6,107 nt of DNA from Acidimicrobiaceae bacterium (GCA_947458565.1 CANGZK010000068.1:1-6107), one strand, 5' to 3'. Shown: positions 1 to 5,495, numbered from the stretch's first letter. Numbers and translations are program-made. The notes: generated by a model from the letters alone, not told the origin.

Positions 1-113
1 GCAACTTCAGAAACTCGAAGCCCCAAGATTCCTTGAGAGTTCAGTTCGGCTCTCGCCGACTCGAGAATGCGGGTTTTCGAATCTGGCAGTGAGTTTGAGG
101 TAGAAGCTGGCAT
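1..113 (-). CDS. TetR-family transcriptional regulator, N-terminal fragment (cut by window edge)
   Basis: The reverse strand from an ATG at 113 stays open to the window edge and gives 37 complete codons. The protein begins MPASTSNSLPDSKTR and continues ILESARAELNSQGILGLRVS. This matches the usual start of a TetR repressor: a short polar tail, then helix 1 of the form TR-x-I-L-x-x-A-x-x-x-h-x-x-x-G, then a segment like 'shRVSEVA' leading into the helix-turn-helix. An in-frame TAG lies 12 nt upstream of the ATG, so the start is well bounded. There is no Shine-Dalgarno sequence; a TAGCAT hexamer 6 nt before the ATG suggests a leaderless transcript. TetR proteins are usually dimeric ligand-responsive repressors, but the ligand-binding part lies outside the window, so target and ligand are unknown. 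It lies downstream of the zinc-ribbon gene on the same strand, 61 nt away. The family call rests on only 37 residues. Confidence 0.72.
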   Translation of the reverse strand, partial: MPASTSNSLPDSKTRILESARAELNSQGILGLRVSEV

Positions 114-119
114 ATAACA

Positions 120-125
120 ATGCTA
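120..125 (-). promoter_or_regulatory. Candidate -10 hexamer of the TetR gene (leaderless start)
   Basis: On the minus strand TAGCAT fits the TANNNT -10 pattern and ends 6 nt before the ATG at 113. This would place the transcription start at or next to the start codon. No convincing -35 was seen. Proposed by pattern only. Confidence 0.3.
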
Positions 126-159
126 GAGCAAGGACATTTAGGGCTAACTAACATTTGTA

Positions 160-176
160 AGTAAATTTTTTTTACT
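160..176. repeat. AT-rich inverted repeat AGTAAA-N5-TTTACT
   Basis: AGTAAA (160-165) and TTTACT (171-176) are perfect inverted arms around five T residues. The element overlaps the stop codon of the zinc-ribbon gene (175-177) and lies 47-63 nt upstream of the TetR start. It could be an operator for the TetR protein, since such operators are palindromic and often near their own gene, or a weak hairpin after the zinc-ribbon gene. It makes a poor intrinsic terminator because the arms are all A/T except one base pair and no separate U-tract follows on the minus strand. The arms are seen; the function is a guess. Confidence 0.35.
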
Positions 177-378
177 ATTCACCGAGGGGCATGAGCACAA
201 GATCCCAGCGATCCAAGCAATCAGAGCATCGATAGGCAACTACATCTCCAGCAAGCCAGAGTCCGTCTTCTGGCGGATGGGTGAGCAGATGGCATCTGCC
301 ACCGCAATCGACACAGGTGATCGATTCGGTTGGCGGCTCGGCAGGACCAGATTCGTACTCGTGTTGGTCGTCGCTCAC
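175..378 (-). CDS. Small zinc-ribbon protein of unknown function (67 aa)
   Basis: I do not recognise a characterised family. The protein has an acidic N-terminus (MSDDQHEYES), then two CxxC pairs, C22-VD-C25 and C51-SD-C54, about 25 residues apart, with extra C29 and H30 after the first pair. This is the layout of a small zinc ribbon. Hydrophobic strands (LWLAGDVVAYR, WDLVLMPL) surround the second pair, and there is no signal peptide or membrane segment, so it is probably cytoplasmic. The frame is open back to a GTG at 432, but I prefer the GTG at 378. The extra 18 residues (with LVVLTGCINW) would be encoded by the 13-bp repeats and look non-protein-like, while TTAAAT lies 6 nt before the 378 start. 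The gene is divergent from rsmD and precedes the TetR gene. A role in RNA or ribosome binding would be speculation. Confidence 0.66.
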   Translation of the reverse strand: MSDDQHEYESGPAEPPTESITCVDCGGRCHLLTHPPEDGLWLAGDVVAYRCSDCLDRWDLVLMPLGE

Positions 379-386
379 TTGTCTAT

Positions 387-427
387 TTAACCAGTTAATA
401 CAACCAGTTAGAACAACCAGTTCATTA
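387..427. repeat. Three tandem 13-bp repeats with core AACCAGTT in a divergent control region
   Basis: AACCAGTT occurs at 389-396, 402-409 and 415-422, exactly 13 bp apart. Units 1 and 2 (AACCAGTTAATAC and AACCAGTTAGAAC) differ at two positions; the third diverges after its core. The first copy sits in TTAAC-CA-GTTAA (387-398), a perfect inverted repeat with a 2-bp spacer. The array lies between the preferred start of the zinc-ribbon gene (378, minus) and that of rsmD (459, plus). It is therefore placed to act as a regulator binding array on either gene. No protein can be assigned to it. Confidence 0.6.
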
Positions 428-445
428 ATCACGACAAGTGGGCAA

Positions 446-451
446 TAGCGT
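446..451 (+). promoter_or_regulatory. Candidate -10 hexamer of rsmD
   Basis: TAGCGT matches TANNNT and ends 7 nt before the ATG at 459, the spacing expected for a leaderless actinobacterial mRNA. The 13-bp repeats would lie about 32-72 bp upstream of such a start. No clear -35 is visible. The AAAAGG just before the ATG is too close to serve as a normal Shine-Dalgarno sequence. Confidence 0.3.
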
Positions 452-458
452 AAAAGGT

Positions 459-1010
459 ATGCGAGTTGTGGCAGGAGAGTTGAGGGGGCGACGTATCAAC
501 GCCCCACTCGGCAAGAAAACTCGTCCAACAACCGACAAAGCTCGTGAAGCAACCTTCAATGCGCTCGGCAGTTTGGGTGTGGTTGTGGGGGCTCGAGTGA
601 TTGATGCTTTCGCCGGCAGTGGAGCACTTGGTATTGAAGCCCTCTCACGCGGTGCAGAGCACTGCACGTTTATCGAGCGCGATCGTGAGGCACTTGAGGT
701 ATTGCACGAAAACCTCGAGACACTTGGGCTCACAGATCGTTCGACTGTTGTACGCGGGGATGCAATGACCAACATTGGCTTGGTGCGCAATGCTTCGTTG
801 GTGTTGGCCGATCCTCCATACGAATTTAAGCAATGGGGCAGGTTTCTGGGCGAGGTTGCGTGCGACCTCGTGGTAGCAGAGAGCGACCGAGATATGAATG
901 ATGAGTTCAGTGGAGTGAATGGCGCATTGCCTGCAATTATTGGCTGGGAAGTGACCCGTGTGAAGCGATATGGGCGTGCGTACGTGTCGTTCCTACAGCG
1001 GTTAGCGTAA
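459..1010 (+). CDS. rsmD: 16S rRNA (guanine(966)-N(2))-methyltransferase RsmD
   Basis: Transfers a methyl group from S-adenosylmethionine to N2 of G966 (E. coli numbering) of 16S rRNA during 30S assembly. The 183-residue product starts MRVVAGELRGRRINAP, the typical RsmD N-terminus, followed by the substrate-side motif RPTTDKAREATFNAL (about 22-36). The SAM-binding motif DAFAGSGALGIEALSRGA is at about 49-66, with the acidic motif FIERD after it. The catalytic DPPY tetrad is at 118-121. Length is normal for the family (about 180-200). The frame is open to a GTG at 438, which would add seven residues, but the family begins at MRVVAG, so ATG 459 is preferred. It heads the plus-strand cluster, with coaD 8 nt downstream. 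A long open frame on the opposite strand here is a coding shadow. Confidence 0.95.
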   Translation: MRVVAGELRGRRINAPLGKKTRPTTDKAREATFNALGSLGVVVGARVIDAFAGSGALGIEALSRGAEHCTFIERDREALEVLHENLETLGLTDRSTVVRGDAMTNIGLVRNASLVLADPPYEFKQWGRFLGEVACDLVVAESDRDMNDEFSGVNGALPAIIGWEVTRVKRYGRAYVSFLQRLA

Positions 1011-1018
1011 GTAGCGAT

Positions 1019-1516
1019 ATGGCTGTTGCTTTTTACCCCGGGAGTTTTGACCCGTTTCATCTTGGACATCTCGACATCGCCGAGCAGGCCGTGGCGCTCT
1101 TTGGCGACTTGGTCATTGGGGTAATGCACAACCCCGATAAGCCGAGTGGCATGTTTAGCCCGAATGAGCGGGCAGATCTTGTGCGCCAGTCGGTGGCTCA
1201 TCTCGGCAAGAAGGTTTGTGTTGAGACGTATGGTGGGCTCACTCTTGAGGCGGCTAGCAAAATCGCTGCGTCCTTCATTATTAAGAGCGCGCGCACCGGT
1301 GGAGACTTTGAAGTAGAGCAACAGATGGCTCAGACCAATCAAGGCGCAAGCGGCATCGAGACGATATTGCTGTTTTCACGCCCAGAGCATTCGTTTATTA
1401 GCAGCAGGTACATTCGCCAATTTGTCGACTACACCGGCGAAATTGCCACACCAATGGTTTCAGCGCCCGTGCTCAAAGCACTGATTGCCAAACAAACACC
1501 ACAAGCAAAAAAATGA
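1019..1516 (+). CDS. coaD: Pantetheine-phosphate adenylyltransferase (CoaD, PPAT)
   Basis: Catalyses the penultimate step of coenzyme A synthesis: 4'-phosphopantetheine plus ATP gives dephospho-CoA and pyrophosphate. The 165-residue protein opens with AVAFYPGSFDPFHLGH, containing the nucleotidyltransferase (T/H)xGH signature at residues 14-17 (HLGH). Other PPAT landmarks are NPDKP (38-42), FSPNERADLV (46-55), DFEVEQQMAQTN (96-107) and the ISSR stretch (127-130), where many homologues have ISSS/ISST. The usual arginine motif GLR is SAR here (90-92): the arginine is kept, and the preceding position that is often Arg is Lys. Length is typical (about 155-170). The ATG lies 8 nt after rsmD, without a clear ribosome binding site, suggesting cotranscription. 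The rsmD-coaD pairing is widespread in bacteria and supports both calls. Confidence 0.95.
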   Translation: MAVAFYPGSFDPFHLGHLDIAEQAVALFGDLVIGVMHNPDKPSGMFSPNERADLVRQSVAHLGKKVCVETYGGLTLEAASKIAASFIIKSARTGGDFEVEQQMAQTNQGASGIETILLFSRPEHSFISSRYIRQFVDYTGEIATPMVSAPVLKALIAKQTPQAKK

Positions 1517-1520
1517 GGGC
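1515..1520 (+). promoter_or_regulatory. Shine-Dalgarno site that fixes the sepIVA-like start
   Basis: GAGGGC overlaps the coaD stop codon (TGA, 1514-1516) and lies 6 nt before the ATG at 1527. It is the clearest ribosome binding site in the window. It argues for ATG 1527 over the upstream in-frame ATG at 1485, which lies inside coaD. Confidence 0.6.
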
Positions 1521-1526
1521 AAAATA

Positions 1527-2138
1527 ATGAGTCGCAACAATGGAAACGACGGCTACGAAGATTTGAGTGGCGAGATTGATGCAAGTGTGCCAGTTGAGTT
1601 GGGTGACACCGAATCAATCCTGGAAGAAGTCATTCATACGATTGCCTCTGCCCCAAATGTGCCGCTTTCGAGCACGCCGCGTATCGATCGCGATCATGTT
1701 GTTGCGTTATTGCAAGATGCTCAAGCCTGCTTGCCAGACGAAATTCGTCAGGCTCGCTGGATGCTCAAAGAGCGTCAGGAATTCATGGTCAAAACCCAGC
1801 GCGAGGCCGACGAAATAGTCGAAGCAGCACGCGTGCAGGCCGAGCGAATGGTGCAACGCACAGAAGTAGTGCGAGCAGCCGAGACTCGTGCGCGCCAAGT
1901 ACTCGAGGCCGCAGATGCAGACTCGCGCAGACTCAAGAACGAGACAGAAGATTTTCTTGACCGTCGTCTTGCCAGTTTTGAAATCTTGCTTGATCGTTTG
2001 ACACGCACCGTTTCGCAAGGTCGCGAACGTTTGTCGATAGTTGGTGCGGCACCCGAGCCAACTCGCAGCGACAACGACGTTGATGAAATTGTGTCAAGTG
2101 CTCCGACGTTCTTCGATCAAGACGACGACCAGTACTAG
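1527..2138 (+). CDS. DivIVA-domain/SepIVA-like coiled-coil protein
   Basis: The 203-residue protein has an acidic N-terminus and then a predicted long coiled coil from about residue 70 to 170, rich in Ala, Glu, Arg and Gln (for example EADEIVEAARVQAERMV). A low-complexity acidic tail ends FFDQDDDQY. There is no signal peptide or membrane segment. Actinobacterial proteins like this are often annotated as DivIVA-like or 'ATP synthase F0 subunit B'-like. The mycobacterial SepIVA gene, for a septum- and growth-related DivIVA-like protein, also neighbours the DUF177 and rnc genes, so a SepIVA orthologue is the best reading. This rests on synteny and architecture, because coiled coils align poorly. 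An F0 b subunit is unlikely without an N-terminal membrane helix or ATP-synthase neighbours. Expected role: cytoplasmic scaffold in septation or envelope growth. It starts 10 nt after coaD, behind a good ribosome binding site. Confidence 0.75.
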   Translation: MSRNNGNDGYEDLSGEIDASVPVELGDTESILEEVIHTIASAPNVPLSSTPRIDRDHVVALLQDAQACLPDEIRQARWMLKERQEFMVKTQREADEIVEAARVQAERMVQRTEVVRAAETRARQVLEAADADSRRLKNETEDFLDRRLASFEILLDRLTRTVSQGRERLSIVGAAPEPTRSDNDVDEIVSSAPTFFDQDDDQY

Positions 2139-2147
2139 TAGTAATTT

Positions 2148-2657
2148 GTGGCATCACCGCTACTGATCAACATCATCGAGATGACGCGGCGTGCGGGCAC
2201 GCTCAAGGACATTGAGATCACTATTCCTGTTTCAACTTTTGATTTTGCCGACAAGCGTCTCAATGATGAAACCGAAATCGAGATCGCGCTGCAACTCGAA
2301 AGTATTAATGGCGGCATCATCGTGCAAGGCACTGTCACCGGCCAATCTCAACTTCTCTGCGGACGGTGCCTACGCACTATCGAATACGCGAACGTCGCAT
2401 CGATTGATGAGATGTACCAGCGGGTCCCAGATAATCCTGACGCATATCCGATTGTGGGCGAGAGCCTGGATTTGCAGCCGATGGTGCGTGAAATGGTCTT
2501 GCTCAGCCTGCCCGATACGCCGTTGTGTAAGCCCGATTGCCCCGGGCTGTGCCCACAGTGTGGAGCCGATTTGCAGAGTGCTCCGTGTGGTTGCCAGGCC
2601 CAGAGATTTGACGAACGGTGGGCAGTTTTGGACCAATTGCGCGAAGAACTGAACTAG
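2148..2657 (+). CDS. DUF177 (YceD-like) protein with cysteine clusters
   Basis: Member of the YceD/DUF177 family, which sits beside rpmF in very many bacteria and is linked to 23S rRNA accumulation and 50S biogenesis; the molecular mechanism is not settled. The 169-residue protein begins SPLLINIIEMTRRAGT, resembling the actinobacterial family N-terminus, which supports the GTG start at 2148. The central family motif CGRCL is at 71-75 and an acidic DEMYQ at 87-91. The C-terminal LCKPDCPGLCPQCGADL segment holds C127, C131, C135 and C138, followed by CGC at 147-149. These cysteines probably bind zinc. The gene lies 9 nt after the SepIVA-like gene, has no evident Shine-Dalgarno sequence and is followed by rpmF. 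Confidence 0.9.
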   Translation: MASPLLINIIEMTRRAGTLKDIEITIPVSTFDFADKRLNDETEIEIALQLESINGGIIVQGTVTGQSQLLCGRCLRTIEYANVASIDEMYQRVPDNPDAYPIVGESLDLQPMVREMVLLSLPDTPLCKPDCPGLCPQCGADLQSAPCGCQAQRFDERWAVLDQLREELN

Positions 2658-2723
2658 GTCTTGACCCGATAACCTAAGACACCGTTCAGTAAGCCAGTCC
2701 AGTAACCGAAAGCCGAGCACGCG

Positions 2724-2903
2724 ATGCCAGTTCCAAAGAAAAAGAAATCCAAAATGAAGGGCCACAGCCACATGGCAGGCGCCTGGAAGCTTGGTGCACC
2801 ATCGCGCAGCGTGTGCCCACGTTGTTCAACTTCAAAGTTGCCACACACTGTGTGCGGTAACTGCGGTTGGTACAAGGGTCGCATCGCCGTCGACGTCGCT
2901 TAA
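2724..2903 (+). CDS. rpmF: 50S ribosomal protein bL32
   Basis: A 59-residue basic protein starting MPVPKKKKSK. This is the standard bL32 start (MAVPKxKxSKS-like), followed by a WK segment at 21-22. Two CxxC pairs, C31-PR-C34 and C44-GN-C47, form the zinc ribbon of the four-cysteine (zinc-binding) bL32 type, and the protein ends GWYKGRIAVDVA. bL32 is a small structural protein of the large subunit. The position right after DUF177 and before plsX is the conserved yceD-rpmF-plsX order. A 66-nt gap precedes it and no good Shine-Dalgarno sequence is seen. The four-cysteine form suggests this is not the zinc-independent paralogue that some actinobacteria keep under Zur control. Confidence 0.96.
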   Translation: MPVPKKKKSKMKGHSHMAGAWKLGAPSRSVCPRCSTSKLPHTVCGNCGWYKGRIAVDVA

Positions 2904-2921
2904 TTTATCGCGGGCAAATTT

Positions 2922-3896
2922 ATGCTGCCCATTGCGGTTGATGCGCTGGGTGGCGACAAAGCCCCCGCCGAAATTCTTGAAGGAGCAAAGCAAGCTGCTG
3001 CTCTTGGCATTCCAGTTCTCTTAGTCGGCCCTGCCGATCTCGGCACTCGTTTCGATATTGGCAATTTGCCAGTGCACATTGCAACCGAGTTCATTGACAT
3101 GCACGAAGACCCAGCGTCTTCAGTGCGCACCAAAAAAGATTCGACACTTGTGCAATCTGCCGAGTTGGTTCGCGACGGTAAAGCAAGCGCAATGATTTCT
3201 GCTGGTAACACGGGCGCAACGATGGCTTCGGCTCTGTTGCGCATGGGCCGAATTAAAGGCGTCAAGCGTCCTGCAATCGCTACACCGATTCCTGTTCCTG
3301 GTAGCACGCACACAGTGTTGTTAGACGCCGGCGCAAACGCAGAGGTAGAAGCCGAGTGGCTCACACAATTCGCAATCATGGGCTCGGTGTATTCGCGTGT
3401 GCGCTTTGGTATCGACAAGCCACGCGTTGGTCTGCTCTCGATTGGTGAAGAGCCGGGCAAGGGCGACACGCTGCGCAAAGAAGCTTTTGTGCTGTTGAGT
3501 GAATGTAAAGAGATCAACTTCATCGGCAACGTAGAGGGCCGCGATATCACCACTGACGCAGTAGATGTTGTGGTTACCGATGGATTTACGGGCAACGTTG
3601 CATTGAAGACCCTGGAAGGCGCAATGCGTTCAATTGTCAAAGCGCTGTTTGGTGCAATCGGTGCGCCACAATACAAAGAACACGCCGATGCGATCATGCC
3701 AGCATTACTCGATGTGTATTCAATTTTTGATCCAGACTCAACAGGCGGAGCGATCTTGCTGGGCGTAGATGGCGTGTGCATCATCTCGCACGGTTCATCA
3801 AGTGCGCGCGCAATGCTCAACGGAATCAAGGTTGCTCAAGAGATGGTGGAGAGCAACATGGTCGGACTTATCGCAGAGGCATTGCAACCGAAATGA
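2922..3896 (+). CDS. plsX: Phosphate acyltransferase PlsX (acyl-ACP:phosphate)
   Basis: Converts acyl-ACP and inorganic phosphate to acyl-phosphate, the acyl donor used by PlsY to acylate glycerol-3-phosphate. It acts as a peripheral membrane protein. The 324-residue product shows the PlsX series: AVDALGGDKAP (5-15), SAGNTGA (93-99), LLDAGAN (133-139), GLLSIGEEPGKG (170-181), EGRDI (205-209), DGFTGNVALKTLEG (220-233) and HGSS (290-293). Length is normal (about 320-350). It starts 18 nt after rpmF and its stop overlaps the rnc start by 4 nt, so it is surely cotranscribed and probably translationally coupled with rnc. Neither fabH, fabD nor acpP, which follow plsX in other phyla, is present. 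The long reverse-strand open frame opposite this gene is a shadow. Confidence 0.97.
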   Translation: MLPIAVDALGGDKAPAEILEGAKQAAALGIPVLLVGPADLGTRFDIGNLPVHIATEFIDMHEDPASSVRTKKDSTLVQSAELVRDGKASAMISAGNTGATMASALLRMGRIKGVKRPAIATPIPVPGSTHTVLLDAGANAEVEAEWLTQFAIMGSVYSRVRFGIDKPRVGLLSIGEEPGKGDTLRKEAFVLLSECKEINFIGNVEGRDITTDAVDVVVTDGFTGNVALKTLEGAMRSIVKALFGAIGAPQYKEHADAIMPALLDVYSIFDPDSTGGAILLGVDGVCIISHGSSSARAMLNGIKVAQEMVESNMVGLIAEALQPK

Positions 3897-4591
3897 GTAA
3901 CTTGCTCGAGTCGTTGGCCGAGCGAATTGGGCATCGCTTTGCCGACGAAACATTGCTAGCGACCGCAATGCGACATCGTTCGTGGACATCTGAAAACGAT
4001 GGGTATGAATCCAATGAACGACTCGAGTTTTTGGGTGATGCCGTACTCGGATGGGTTGTTGCCGACATTGTGTATCAGCGCCATGCCGAGTTTCAGGAGG
4101 GCAAGCTGACCGACTTGCGCAAGAGCGTTGTTAATGCAAACGCCCTTGGCGCAATTGCTACCGATCTCGATCTGGGCGATCACTTGTTGTTGGGCAAGGG
4201 TGAAGATGCCGCGGGTGGTCGCGAAAAGACGTCGATTTTGTCGGACGCACTTGAAGCCGTGATCGGCGCTGTGTATTTAGACGCGGGTGCGGTGGTGACG
4301 CACCGAGTGGTTACGCAATTGATGTCTCATGCAATTGACAACGCCATGGGTGGTCTTGACAGACTCGACGCCAAAACTCGTCTACAAGAGATGGCTTCAC
4401 ATTTGTTGGACGAGCACGTGCACTATCGCGTCACCGACGAAGGCCCAGATCACGAAAAGGTTTTCTTTGCAACTGTGTATGTAGGCGACCGCGAAATGGG
4501 TAGCGGTGAAGGGCGATCAAAGAAAGTTGCTGAGCAGTTGGCTGCCGAGATTGCCTGCGACACGTTGCATCGCGAACACGCAGTTAACTAG
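3893..4591 (+). CDS. rnc: Ribonuclease III
   Basis: Double-strand-specific endoribonuclease that processes rRNA precursors and some mRNAs. The 232-residue protein has an N-terminal nuclease domain with the signature NERLEFLGDAVL (41-52) and the metal-binding acidic residues E45, D49, D118 and E121; E42 and E69 match other conserved acids. The second motif is SDALEAVIGAVYLDAG (117-132). A double-stranded-RNA-binding domain covers about 159-225, starting DAKTRLQEMA and ending with a GRSKKVAEQLAA helix. Length fits the family (about 220-250). The frame is open upstream to 3776 inside plsX, but ATG 3893 overlaps the plsX stop as ATGA and gives a normal N-terminus. The rnc-mutM-smc order that follows is common in actinobacteria. 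Confidence 0.97.
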   Translation: MSNLLESLAERIGHRFADETLLATAMRHRSWTSENDGYESNERLEFLGDAVLGWVVADIVYQRHAEFQEGKLTDLRKSVVNANALGAIATDLDLGDHLLLGKGEDAAGGREKTSILSDALEAVIGAVYLDAGAVVTHRVVTQLMSHAIDNAMGGLDRLDAKTRLQEMASHLLDEHVHYRVTDEGPDHEKVFFATVYVGDREMGSGEGRSKKVAEQLAAEIACDTLHREHAVN

Positions 4592-4600
4592 TTTTTTGCA

Positions 4601-5452
4601 ATGCCCGAGTTGCCCGAAGTCGAAACAGTTCGGCGCGGGATAGAGCGCTTGGCAGTGGGGCGACGCATTGCGCGAGTGGAAGTGGGTCGCGAACGAACTG
4701 TCAGGCGCACAAGTCGCGAAGCATTGATCGATGGGTTGTCTGGAACCACGATCACGCACGCTGGCCGACGAGGAAAATATCTGTTGTGTTCACTCGACTC
4801 TGGCCAACAGATGATGATTCACTTGCGCATGAGTGGCAGAGTGCTGATTGCAGATGCTGGTGCGCGACGATTACTGCACACTCATGTGGTGTTGTATCTG
4901 GAAGCGCTCGCAGATCAGCCACCATGTGAATTGTGGTTTGTCGATCCACGAACATTTGGCGAAGTAGTCGTGTTCGATCCAGATCAATTGGCCGAACAGA
5001 TGCCAGAACTCTTGCGTCTAGGGGTTGATCCAATCGTTGATGAGTTCACACCCGAAATTCTGCATCAACGATTTGCGGGTAAGCGGGGCAACCTCAAAGG
5101 CACACTGCTCAATCAGAGCGTGATTGCCGGTATTGGAAACATTTATGCCGATGAGATTATGCACCGAGCTGGCTTGCGTTGGAGCAGGGTTCCCGAGCGA
5201 TTATCGATGCCGACAATCAGACGGTTACACGATGCAATCGTGCAGATTTTGGGTGATGCAGTGGCCTCGGGTGGCAGCACATTGGACGACACGCAGTACG
5301 TGGACGTGATGGGTGACACTGGCAGCTATCAAAACGAGCATCGTGTGTATGGGCGAGCGGGCGAAATCTGTCTGACATGCAATAAGGCCCGAATCTCGCG
5401 CACCACGGTCGCGGGGCGCACCACCTGTTACTGCGCGGTCTGTCAGCGCTGA
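4601..5452 (+). CDS. mutM: Formamidopyrimidine-DNA glycosylase (Fpg/MutM)
   Basis: Base-excision repair enzyme that removes 8-oxoguanine and formamidopyrimidines and cleaves the abasic site by beta/delta elimination. The 283-residue product begins MPELPEVETVRRG; after Met removal Pro2 is the catalytic nucleophile and Glu3 the acid. Lys59 in RRGKYL, the MIHLRMSGR strand (72-80) and DPRTFG (115-120, Arg117 touching DNA) are all present. The helix-two-turn-helix is at about 171-192 (NQSVIAGIGNIYADEIMHRA). The C-terminal zinc finger uses C257, C260, C278 and C281, with the loop AGRTT (Arg273) for damage recognition. All catalytic and zinc residues are present. It starts 9 nt after rnc, without a Shine-Dalgarno sequence. 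Confidence 0.97.
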   Translation: MPELPEVETVRRGIERLAVGRRIARVEVGRERTVRRTSREALIDGLSGTTITHAGRRGKYLLCSLDSGQQMMIHLRMSGRVLIADAGARRLLHTHVVLYLEALADQPPCELWFVDPRTFGEVVVFDPDQLAEQMPELLRLGVDPIVDEFTPEILHQRFAGKRGNLKGTLLNQSVIAGIGNIYADEIMHRAGLRWSRVPERLSMPTIRRLHDAIVQILGDAVASGGSTLDDTQYVDVMGDTGSYQNEHRVYGRAGEICLTCNKARISRTTVAGRTTCYCAVCQR

Positions 5453-5486
5453 AAATCCTGCAAATGCTACTCAAAGTGGGTTTTTC

Positions 5487-5495
5487 TACTATTCT
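5487..5495 (+). promoter_or_regulatory. Candidate -10 region upstream of smc
   Basis: The 54-nt gap between mutM and smc holds TACTAT (5487-5492) and an overlapping TATTCT (5490-5495), both matching TANNNT, 11-14 nt before the GTG. Either could drive smc with a very short leader. No good -35 and no clear terminator for mutM are visible, so smc may also receive read-through. Confidence 0.3.

Noticed and set aside
2..103. Plus-strand end of an upstream gene in frame 2
   Set aside because: The 33-codon translation shows no recognisable family, while the opposite strand gives a coherent TetR N-terminus with a bounded start.
425..1342. 305-codon open frame on the minus strand opposite rsmD and coaD
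   Set aside because: It lies entirely opposite two certain genes, is Ser/Thr/Arg-rich without any recognisable motif, and is explained by the codon pattern of the plus-strand genes.
1485..1526. 14-residue N-terminal extension of the SepIVA-like protein
   Set aside because: It overlaps the end of coaD, whereas ATG 1527 has a well-spaced GAGGGC ribosome binding site.
2657..2680. Possible hairpin or control element before rpmF (GTCTT/AAGAC arms, GGTC-TT-GACC)
   Set aside because: The arms are only 4-5 bp with a 13-nt loop or an impossibly short loop, and no T-tract follows. TTGACC at 2661 resembles a -35 but has no matching -10 at normal spacing.
2900..3829. 309-codon open frame on the minus strand opposite plsX
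   Set aside because: Low-complexity Ser/Ala/Pro-rich translation that mirrors plsX codons; no domain and no start signal.
3776..3892. 39-residue N-terminal extension of RNase III
   Set aside because: It lies inside plsX, reads unlike RNase III, and the ATG at 3893 with its 4-nt overlap gives the normal family N-terminus.
5466..5486. Intrinsic terminator between mutM and smc (GTGGG followed by TTTTT)
   Set aside because: The T-run is present, but the best upstream stem is four base pairs including a G-U pair, too weak to call.
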